This document shows positions 8,340 to 14,534 of a stretch of DNA of 27,645 bases, piece after piece (the stretch's first letter is position 1; every line of letters begins with the position of its first letter). This DNA comes from an uncultured Hungatella sp. (GTDB lineage: Bacteria > Bacillota > Clostridia > Lachnospirales > Lachnospiraceae): the NCBI GenBank assembly GCA_910585645.1, contig CAJUFP010000066.1, positions 1-27,645 on the forward strand, in the 5' to 3' direction. The notes under the pieces are model-generated. The model saw only the letters and a program-made list of their open reading frames with translations. It did no database searches and had not been told where the DNA came from. The position numbers were made by a program, and so were the translations under genes.

Positions 8340-8696
8340 ATGGCTAAGATTATTAAAACTGGCGTACAGGAAAACGCATTAAAGATGATTAACAGCAATT
8401 TACGGACACTGACCGGAGTGAATGGTATATTGAATGCAAGTGGGGAGATATGTTTGCTCAACATAACCGTTGGAAGCCAGAGAGTATCCATAACCGTTGA
8501 GAAACCTTTTGGAGATGAAATATTGCAGGAAATCCGAAAGAAACTGACTAAGGAAACAAAAACTTTGGCTAAAAAGAATGCGATTGTATTGGACGGAAAT
8601 GATCTTACAGTATTGGAAAACAGGCACCAGGAAATGGAAAGTTTGGGATTGGAATCGCAGGGACAGGAAAAGAAAGATGAGGACAGAGATAAATAA
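8340..8696 (+). CDS. Unrecognised small soluble protein of the conjugation operon
   Basis: 118 residues, lysine- and glutamate-rich, with alternating strand-like segments (ICLLNITVGS, RVSITVEKP) followed by a charged helical C-terminus. I do not recognise it. The start at 8340 is chosen because AAGGAG lies 7 nt upstream; an in-frame ATG at 8274 has no ribosome-binding site. The 3' end overlaps the next gene by 20 nt, so the two are probably translationally coupled. Its place between the DUF3801-like and coupling-protein genes suggests a part in substrate recruitment, but nothing in the sequence proves this. Confidence 0.65.
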   Translation: MAKIIKTGVQENALKMINSNLRTLTGVNGILNASGEICLLNITVGSQRVSITVEKPFGDEILQEIRKKLTKETKTLAKKNAIVLDGNDLTVLENRHQEMESLGLESQGQEKKDEDRDK

Positions 8697-9087
8697 AAGC
8701 AGAAATGGAAAAAGGCAGGAACAGATTACAGGGAAGCTGGCAGGTCTGAGCGTGCTGGCGTTGTTTATGGTTTTCTTTTGTGGCCATTTGTCAGCGGCCA
8801 TTGAGTTAGGAGCCGGAGTCAATGACTGGCTGGAAGTAATTTTAGGGCATATACAAATGGCTCCTGCCGATTTCTTTTATGTTAATGGATATGTGGTCTA
8901 TTTTGCCGTCTGTATTTATACTCTCATATTTTTTATGGTTTTTTCAAAGAGGAAGTTGCCGGAAGCAGAAATGAAGGGCATGGAACATGGCTCCAATAAT
9001 TTTCAGACGGAAGAGGAACGCATTCTGTTTCTTGAGGCTAATACATCCCCGGTGTATTCCCTTGACCTTCATGAATTTAAGAAATGA
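8677..9087 (+). CDS. Separate membrane-anchor module of the VirD4/TraG coupling protein
   Basis: 136 residues with a basic N-terminus and two hydrophobic helices (about 22-43 beginning LAGLSVLALF, and 66-88 ending YTLIFFMVF), with a short extracellular loop between them. That is the topology of the N-terminal anchor of VirD4-family coupling proteins, and the EHGSNNF stretch after helix 2 resembles the EYGSARWG-type motif that follows the anchor in single-chain TraG proteins. The next gene encodes the ATPase domain without any membrane segment. I infer that the coupling protein is split in two genes. The start at 8677 overlaps the preceding gene and avoids an implausible basic extension from 8578; the ribosome-binding site is weak (CAGGAAAAG). 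Confidence 0.65.
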   Translation: MRTEINKSRNGKRQEQITGKLAGLSVLALFMVFFCGHLSAAIELGAGVNDWLEVILGHIQMAPADFFYVNGYVVYFAVCIYTLIFFMVFSKRKLPEAEMKGMEHGSNNFQTEEERILFLEANTSPVYSLDLHEFKK

Positions 9088-9133
9088 TATGGGGAGGCGG
9101 AAAATTTAAAAGAGAGGAAAAAGAATAGGAGAT

Positions 9134-10897
9134 ATGATGAAACCAATGAAAGAGAAGCGGAAGGGAAAAGAACAGGGAAAGACCGGACGGGAAAGCAATC
9201 TGCTTTTAAGTCAGAATGTGAAGGTTAGCTATAATACCTGGCTGTCAAAACTGGGTTCCCTCAACTGCCTTGTAATCGGGGGAACCGGCGAGGGAAAGTC
9301 CAGAGGGTTTGTAAAGCCCAATGTATATTCCCTTCCGGTTGATCCAAGGGATGGGAAGGCGGTCAGTTTTGTCTTTACAGATCCGAAAGGAGAACTGTGT
9401 CATGAGACGGCTGGATTCCTGGAGGCCAACGAATATGAGATACGGGTGCTGAATATTAATGAGCAGCATTTTTCCGACTGCTATAATCCGTTTCGGTATA
9501 TCAGGAGTGCAGACTCCCTTTTAATTATGGTGGATTCTGTTGTGGAAAATGCAAATGGCGGAAAGACTCCCACGGACCCTCACTGGAGCAACAGCGCCAA
9601 ATCCTTATTAAACTCCATCTGCTATGCGGTTTACTATGAGTTCGCCTTCAGGGACCAGAATTTTACTACGGTGTCAGAGCTCTTAAATATGTGCGGATTT
9701 TCAGAGGGGGATGAGGGTTACCAGTCGGATTATGATATCTGGCTGGAACATCTGGCAGAGACTTCCAGGATGGGGGAGGAACATCCGGCAGTGGTGTGGC
9801 GGAGGAAAGTGTCCGCAACTGGAAAAGAAATGAGTTCCATCATCTCCACAGCCCAGACCACCGTGCGGCTCTTTGCCTCTAAGGATGTCCAGAGGCTGAC
9901 CAATGTGGATACCCTGGCTATGGACACCATTGGGGACCGACCAACGGCTTTTTACATCATCATTCCAACTACCAACAGCACTTACAATTTTCTCATATCC
10001 CTGCTTTATACACAGCTGTTTGAGAGTTTATACTATCGTGCCCAGAATGTATTCGACGGGAGCCTGCCCCATCATGTGACGTTTTTCCAGGATGAGTATG
10101 CCAATGTGGGTAAAATCCCTGATTTTGATAAGAAGATTTCAACCTTTCGTTCAGTGAATCTATCTACCTGTATGATTGTCCAGTCTCCGAACCAGATTGA
10201 GACCCTTTACGACAAGGCGGCTGCGGATATCATGGACAATGTCCACCAGACGGTGTTTATCGGGAGTGGAGGCCAGGGGGAGAAGTCAGCTACCAAATGG
10301 GTGAGCAATGCCCTGGGTATGAAAACCATCCAGGCGGAGCAGACCTCGGTACACAGATCGAAAACGGTCGATTTGTTTGGAATTGATGGTTCCACGGTGG
10401 AACATTCCTACAGTGCAACCCAGAGACAGCTGATGACCCAGGATGAACTTTACCGGCTGCCGCCGGACCGGTGTATTGTGATGATAAAAGGACAGAAACC
10501 GTTTTTGGATTATAAGATTGATCCGGATACATGCCTGAATTTTAGTTCGGATTTGTTTACGGTTCAGGGGAAACATGGGAGAAGGCTGAGGACGGAATTC
10601 CTATATCCCATTAATGACAAGGATCCGGAACATCCGGCAAGAAGGAGGACGGCAGATTCCTACAAAAAAGGGGTGGAACAGTCCGTGGAGATTGACGAGG
10701 AGCAGAAGAGACAGCGGAGACGGGATATGGAAGAGGATGAAAAATATGACCCTGTGCCAAAGGAGCCGGTGGAACCGGAGGTGAAACCGATTCAGGAAGT
10801 GCTGAAGTCAGGAGAGGCGGAGCGTTATGAGGCTGTGGGATGTTATGATGGGGAAAGGGCGACTGTGGAAGAACTTTTTGGTAGTGGGGAAGTTTGA
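9134..10897 (+). CDS. VirD4/TraG-type coupling ATPase (soluble part)
   Basis: 587-residue type IV coupling protein that links the relaxosome to the channel and drives DNA transfer. Walker A is GGTGEGKS at 49-56; Walker B is FFQDEYANVG with Asp320 and Glu321. The region beginning FTDPKGELCHETAGF and the C-terminal RLPPDRCIVMIKGQKP segment are typical of Firmicutes TraG proteins. No membrane helix is present, unlike canonical VirD4; the anchor appears to be in the preceding gene. Two adjacent ATGs (9134, 9137) follow AGGAG (9127-9131); the second has the better spacing (5 nt), so the true start may be 9137. The C-terminal 100 residues are highly charged. It is the last gene before the Rpn insertion. 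Confidence 0.92.
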   Translation: MMKPMKEKRKGKEQGKTGRESNLLLSQNVKVSYNTWLSKLGSLNCLVIGGTGEGKSRGFVKPNVYSLPVDPRDGKAVSFVFTDPKGELCHETAGFLEANEYEIRVLNINEQHFSDCYNPFRYIRSADSLLIMVDSVVENANGGKTPTDPHWSNSAKSLLNSICYAVYYEFAFRDQNFTTVSELLNMCGFSEGDEGYQSDYDIWLEHLAETSRMGEEHPAVVWRRKVSATGKEMSSIISTAQTTVRLFASKDVQRLTNVDTLAMDTIGDRPTAFYIIIPTTNSTYNFLISLLYTQLFESLYYRAQNVFDGSLPHHVTFFQDEYANVGKIPDFDKKISTFRSVNLSTCMIVQSPNQIETLYDKAAADIMDNVHQTVFIGSGGQGEKSATKWVSNALGMKTIQAEQTSVHRSKTVDLFGIDGSTVEHSYSATQRQLMTQDELYRLPPDRCIVMIKGQKPFLDYKIDPDTCLNFSSDLFTVQGKHGRRLRTEFLYPINDKDPEHPARRRTADSYKKGVEQSVEIDEEQKRQRRRDMEEDEKYDPVPKEPVEPEVKPIQEVLKSGEAERYEAVGCYDGERATVEELFGSGEV

Positions 10898-10908
10898 AGC
10901 AAATTTTA

Positions 10909-10937
10909 TTGTTTTTTCGGCACTGTTTCGGTATAAT
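10909..10937 (+). promoter_or_regulatory. Promoter of the Rpn-type nuclease gene
   Basis: TTGTTT (10909-10914), a 17-bp spacer and a consensus TATAAT (10932-10937) start just after the traG-like stop codon. The following gene therefore has its own promoter and need not depend on the conjugation operon. Confidence 0.7.
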
Positions 10938-11000
10938 ATCAATATAAGGATCGGTTTGGCATGTAGCCCTGGTCAGTCAGGAAAGGAGTGGTGCTTTGGG

Positions 11001-11873
11001 ATGGCAGCAGTAAACAGGGAACACAAAGACCGGCTGTTCACGTTTCTGTTTGGTGAGAAGGGCAATAAGGCGTGGACACTGAGCCTTTACAATGCGGTGA
11101 ACAAGACCCATTACACAGATTCGGACAGTATCGAGTTCACAACCATAGAGGACGCCGTTTATATGGGGATGAAGAACGATCTTTCCTTTCTCCTTTGCCA
11201 TGTCATGAACGTCTATGAACAGCAGAGCAGTTACAACCCAAACATGCCGGTGCGTGGGCTGATGTATGCGGCGAAGCTGTATGACAAATATATCCGGCAG
11301 AAAAAGCTTAATATTTATGGGAAAAAGCTGGCACGTCTCCCTATTCCGAAGCTGGTGGCTTTTTACAATGGAACAGAAGGGGAGGAGGACCGGATTCTGA
11401 AGCTGAGTGACGCATTTATCCGGGAAGGGAACCCGTTGGAGACGGACATTGAGGCAAGGGTCCGGATGATCAATATTAATTATGGGAAGAACAAAGGCCT
11501 GCTGTCTTCCTGCAAACCATTAGAGGAATACGCATGGCTGATTGATCAGATCCGGGGGAACCAACGGACCATGGGGATTGAAGATGCAGTAGACAAGGCG
11601 ATCCGGGATATGCCGGAGGAGTTTGAAATTCGGGAATTTCTGGTAGGGCACAGAGCGGAGGTGAAGGATTTGTGTATTACAGAATATAACGAAGCGGAGA
11701 CCATGCAGATGATCCGCGAGGAAGGCCGTGAGGAGGGCCGTGAGGAGGGTAATATCACAACCTTGTATGATTTGTACAGTGACGGTGATATTACTTTGCA
11801 GAGGGCGGCTGTAAAAGCCGGTATGTCAGAATCGGCTTTTCTTGAAGCGGCAAAAGAAATTATAGGAACATGA
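11001..11873 (+). CDS. Rpn-family (PD-(D/E)XK) recombination-promoting nuclease / putative transposase
   Basis: 290 residues of the Rpn / PD-(D/E)XK nuclease family type common in Clostridia. The N-terminal YNAVNKTHYTDSDSIEFTTI stretch, the YMGMKNDLSFLL and PIPKLVAFYNGTEG segments and the EYAWLIDQIR region are family hallmarks, though I cannot assign every catalytic residue. The C-terminus has the usual REEG tandem repeat and then a short helical tail. Rpn proteins in E. coli stimulate RecA-independent recombination and DNA degradation; a role in phage defence has also been reported. The ATG at 11001 is chosen because the protein family starts this way and GGAG lies 12 nt upstream; the frame is open further back to 10827. 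Its own promoter and terminator mark it as an independent passenger gene in the conjugation operon. Confidence 0.78.
   Translation: MAAVNREHKDRLFTFLFGEKGNKAWTLSLYNAVNKTHYTDSDSIEFTTIEDAVYMGMKNDLSFLLCHVMNVYEQQSSYNPNMPVRGLMYAAKLYDKYIRQKKLNIYGKKLARLPIPKLVAFYNGTEGEEDRILKLSDAFIREGNPLETDIEARVRMININYGKNKGLLSSCKPLEEYAWLIDQIRGNQRTMGIEDAVDKAIRDMPEEFEIREFLVGHRAEVKDLCITEYNEAETMQMIREEGREEGREEGNITTLYDLYSDGDITLQRAAVKAGMSESAFLEAAKEIIGT
11715..11750 (+). repeat. Three 12-bp tandem repeats encoding REEG units in the Rpn gene
   Basis: Units CGCGAGGAAGGC, CGTGAGGAGGGC and CGTGAGGAGGGT encode Arg-Glu-Glu-Gly three times. Such units change copy number by slippage while keeping the frame, and are usual in this protein family. 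Confidence 0.85.
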
Positions 11874-11888
11874 TTCCTCTTTGAAAGG

Positions 11889-11936
11889 GGCTGTGAAAAA
11901 TGGAGATAGACTTTCCATTTTTTCACAGCTCTTTTT
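11889..11936 (+). terminator. Intrinsic terminator of the Rpn gene
   Basis: A 15-bp stem with one bulged T (11890-11904 with 11914-11929, GCTGTGAAAAATGGA on the left) is followed by a CTTTTT run at 11931-11936. It closes the Rpn transcription unit; because the next gene converges on it, it separates the two. Confidence 0.85.
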
Positions 11937-11940
11937 ACAG

Positions 11941-12126
11941 TCAGTTACGGGTTGTTATTTGATCCATTCTGCGAAATTGTTTTAGCATATCACTTGTCAT
12001 TTCCGGACAATCATCATCAAAGATTATAGGCAGGTTTTCAACCGTCTCAAGTTCGTCCAGTTCTTCTGGGGTTAGTTGTGCCGATAAATGATTCATCATA
12101 ACTTTCATTGTATTTATGTCCTTCAT
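11941..12126 (-). CDS. Small acidic hypothetical protein, convergent to Rpn gene
   Basis: 61 residues, acidic in the middle (LTPEELDELETVENLPIIFDDDCPEM) with a basic helical end (DMLKQFRRMDQ). I do not recognise a named family. The acidic, compact shape resembles small antitoxin-like or regulator proteins, but there is no toxin gene partner next to it. The ATG at 12126 has no clear ribosome-binding site, while the Met at 12108 is preceded by AAGGA 9-10 nt upstream, so a 55-residue product is equally likely. It ends 5 bp from the Rpn terminator. Confidence 0.5.
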   Translation of the reverse strand: MKDINTMKVMMNHLSAQLTPEELDELETVENLPIIFDDDCPEMTSDMLKQFRRMDQITTRN

Positions 12127-12429
12127 TAAGGATAGTCTTTATCATTTCATGTCAATCGCTGTCAGATTCCCTCTTTTATAACATTTCAGAAGCATAAAAT
12201 CACGATTCGGTTTTTGGTTTGGATTCAGGAAATCCTTCGTTCGAACTATTGTAACATGAAACCAAAGGTGATTCAATACGCAGATTTGAAACAGGAAGTT
12301 TATAAAAACTGGAAAACAGATTTCGCAAATAAGTGGATTTTTGCCATAGACAAGTATTGGAACATGGGCTTACAGCATTTGGATTCCCAAAAGCCCACAT
12401 AAAACAACTTTTATGGAGAGGAGAACAAA
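12127..12429. other. Intergenic region before the channel genes
   Basis: About 300 bp with no confident gene. It must hold the promoter that restarts transcription of the conjugation genes after the Rpn terminator, but I see no clear -35/-10 pair. A 7-bp inverted repeat (TGGGCTT at 12365-12371 and AAGCCCA at 12391-12397) lies just before the ribosome-binding site at 12415-12423. A 62-codon open frame at 12214-12402 lacks a ribosome-binding site and is not accepted. Confidence 0.4.
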
Positions 12430-12837
12430 GTGAGGAGACGGCTTTTTAAAATGAAAAAATATGCAGTTTTGGCTGTAAAAAGAATCACTGGTGCGAAAGG
12501 GCATATGTCAGGGGTGACGATTATGGCGCTGTCCGCTGCTATGGCATTTCCGGCCTATGCGGATGGGCTGACTGTGACGGATACAGCCATTAAGACCATG
12601 CTTAACAGTACCATTGATGTGGTATTCCTGATTTTCAGTGTAGGAATTGCGGTCATGGGGGCTTTCCAGCTGATTCCGGCCATTATCCATTTTATCCAGG
12701 CAAGCAACAGCCAGAACGGGGAGCAGAGGAAAGAGGCAGGTTCAGGAATCGGCACCAGTATCATGATCCTGCTTTTGGCAGGTCTGGTATTCATGCTTAA
12801 GACGCCCCTTAAGGGGCTGGTGGGGCTTGGAAGCTGA
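12430..12837 (+). CDS. Maff2/TrbC-like small membrane protein (channel or pilin-like subunit)
   Basis: 135 residues. A basic N-terminus and a hydrophobic segment ending FPAYADG give a signal-peptide-like start, followed by two hydrophobic helices (about 57-78, STIDVVFLIFSVGIAVMGAF, and 107-125, SIMILLLAGLVFML) separated by a polar loop (ASNSQNGEQRKEAG). This is the pattern of the Maff2 proteins of Tn1549/CTn elements, which occupy the VirB2/TrbC place upstream of VirB6. The GTG start at 12430 is preferred because GAGAGGAG ends 6 nt upstream; an in-frame ATG at 12451 is less well spaced. It is followed by an internal terminator-like hairpin, which would favour high expression of this gene over those downstream. 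Confidence 0.78.
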   Translation: MRRRLFKMKKYAVLAVKRITGAKGHMSGVTIMALSAAMAFPAYADGLTVTDTAIKTMLNSTIDVVFLIFSVGIAVMGAFQLIPAIIHFIQASNSQNGEQRKEAGSGIGTSIMILLLAGLVFMLKTPLKGLVGLGS

Positions 12838-12856
12838 GAGAAGACATTGACAGCCA

Positions 12857-12887
12857 GGGAAAGGGATGGAAGTCTCTTTCCCTTTTT
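12857..12887 (+). terminator. Internal terminator/attenuator inside the conjugation operon
   Basis: Stem 12857-12866 with 12873-12882 (GGGAAAG on the left, CTTTCCC on the right, extended by three inner pairs including one G-U), loop of 6 nt, followed by TTTTT at 12883-12887. It lies in the 67-bp gap between the Maff2-like and VirB6-like genes. A partly leaky terminator here would set the ratio between the small abundant membrane protein and the rest of the channel. Confidence 0.7.
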
Positions 12888-12904
12888 AGAGGAAGGGGAT
12901 TAAG

Positions 12905-14026
12905 GTGACAGGAAAGATAAAAAACAAGAAGCAAAGAAGGGGCCTGATGGCGCTGCTGACAGTTTGGCTGCTTATGTTACTTGGGCCTTTTTCGGCTTAT
13001 GCAGAAGAGGGGGCCACGGACGCAGACTTCTCTGACCGGACTGGGGAGGCTTTGGAGGGTTCAGCGGATGAAGCAGGAGAAGGTAATGTGGGAAATGGGT
13101 TTCTGGATGCCATGCTGGATACCGTATTCGGGATGGAGGAAGAGGACGGTTCGGGCTTTTCTGTCTATGAGATGTTAGAGGAATCCATAGGTGTGGTGAA
13201 CCAGGCATTTGATACCATAACAGATACTTCGGGGGATATTGGGGCATTTTATTACATGCTGAAGGCGGTGGGGCTCACGATCATGTCCATGTACTTTATC
13301 ATGGGCCTTGCCGGAAGGGATTTTTCCCAGCAGTTTGGGAAGCCTACGGTGGAAATGCTGGCCAGGCCCTTTGCGAAGTTTATCCTGTGTATGTTCCTTC
13401 TGGCCTGCTCGGAGTGGCTGATGAAGTTCTTTCTGTATCTGTCCCAGTGGTGCTTCAACCGTGCTCCCAGGGATAACTCCATGGCAGGAACTCTGGGAGA
13501 AGCAGTGGGGGATTATAAAACACTGATTTATGATGCGGTGGGGTATATTCAGGCTTCCGATAAAAGCGGACTGGGGATTGTGGATACTTTTAAAAATATC
13601 GTCCCGTTTCTCTCGATTTTTGTTGCCTTTATGCTGCCATGGCTGATCTCCCTGGCGGCCAGTCTGGTATCTGTGTGGGTGGTGTATTCCAGGACAGCCC
13701 AGATTATCGTTATGGCTATGGGGGCTCCCCTTGCCATGGCGGATTTGTATGGGGAACATCCTTTGAGGGATACCAGGGCGTTCCAGTACATCAGGGAGTT
13801 TGCGGGGGTGTGTTTCCAGTCGGTGGTGATTGCGGCGGTATTTATTGCGCTAAACATGGTCATGGCCGTATTTTTGGAACATTTTACGGAGCAGGCGGCA
13901 GCTGGGGGAAGCAGTATCGGGGCGCTTATGGCTATGGGGTTAAAGATGGCCGTGTTCAAGCTGGTTCAGGTGGGGCTGATTGTAGGTTCTGGAAACAGGG
14001 CGAAAAAGATAATGGCGGCGGCATAG
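12905..14026 (+). CDS. VirB6-like polytopic channel protein
   Basis: 373 residues. A signal peptide (residues 1-32, ending FSAYA before EEG) is followed by an acidic outside segment (33-115) and about six membrane helices between 117 and 362 (for example FAKFILCMFLLACSEW, IVPFLSIFVAFMLPWLISLA, VVIAAVFIALNMVMAVFL). The central MAMGAPLAMADLYGEHPL region is characteristic of the VirB6/TrbL-like proteins of Gram-positive elements, which form the inner part of the DNA channel. Start is a GTG at 12905 preceded by GGAAGGGG. It follows the internal terminator and is 13 bp from the PrgI-like gene, so the two are one operon. Confidence 0.82.
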   Translation: MTGKIKNKKQRRGLMALLTVWLLMLLGPFSAYAEEGATDADFSDRTGEALEGSADEAGEGNVGNGFLDAMLDTVFGMEEEDGSGFSVYEMLEESIGVVNQAFDTITDTSGDIGAFYYMLKAVGLTIMSMYFIMGLAGRDFSQQFGKPTVEMLARPFAKFILCMFLLACSEWLMKFFLYLSQWCFNRAPRDNSMAGTLGEAVGDYKTLIYDAVGYIQASDKSGLGIVDTFKNIVPFLSIFVAFMLPWLISLAASLVSVWVVYSRTAQIIVMAMGAPLAMADLYGEHPLRDTRAFQYIREFAGVCFQSVVIAAVFIALNMVMAVFLEHFTEQAAAGGSSIGALMAMGLKMAVFKLVQVGLIVGSGNRAKKIMAAA

Positions 14027-14039
14027 AAAGGGGAAAGGG

Positions 14040-14522
14040 ATGTACCAGGAAGATGACAGAATCACGCCTTATGACGGGGCGGTGGAGATTCCAAAGGAAA
14101 TCCAGACCATCAGGGATCCGATTATTTTTAACCTGACTAAGAGGGAATTGTTTTTTGTGACGGTAGGGATATTATTGGCCGCTTTGTCTGTGTGGGTTCT
14201 TTTTAAAATAGTGGGAGTGAGAAATTCAGGGTTCCTTATGGTTCCGGTTATGGTAGCTTTTCCTTTTGGCTTGTTCGCATTCATCAGACCTATGGGGCTG
14301 AATCTGGAGGACTGGCTTACCATCTGGATGAGCAATAACTTGAAATCAGCGCCTGTGAGGAAGCTGTTTGCACGGAATGAATATGAACGGGTGCTGGAGA
14401 TTGTGGGGGTGTGGGAAGAAAAGCAGGCGCAGGGGAAACATAGGAAGGGTATGAGCAGGAAGAAAAAGCAGAAGAAAAGGGGACGGCGGCATAAGAGATC
14501 CGGTTATCAGGTCAGGAGATAA
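14040..14522 (+). CDS. PrgI-family (VirB3-like) membrane protein
   Basis: 160 residues. The N-terminal IPKEIQTIRDPIIFNLTKRE motif followed by two membrane helices (about 39-57 and 65-82) is the signature arrangement of PrgI/VirB3-like proteins, which sit at the membrane next to VirB4. The region after the helices ends in a very basic lysine/arginine-rich tail (138-160) that may contact DNA or the membrane. The start is preceded by a GGGGAAAGGG stretch. The stop is 12 bp before the next gene, within a tight operon. Confidence 0.85.
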   Translation: MYQEDDRITPYDGAVEIPKEIQTIRDPIIFNLTKRELFFVTVGILLAALSVWVLFKIVGVRNSGFLMVPVMVAFPFGLFAFIRPMGLNLEDWLTIWMSNNLKSAPVRKLFARNEYERVLEIVGVWEEKQAQGKHRKGMSRKKKQKKRGRRHKRSGYQVRR

Positions 14523-14534
14523 AGGAGCGTAAGA

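Noticed and set aside
11941..12126. Toxin-antitoxin pair with the Rpn gene
   Set aside because: The small acidic gene is convergent with, not co-transcribed with, the Rpn gene and is separated by a strong terminator; no toxin partner adjoins it.
12214..12402. 62-codon frame before the Maff2-like gene
   Set aside because: No ribosome-binding site at either ATG (12214, 12256) and no recognisable protein; possibly a gene remnant but unsupported.
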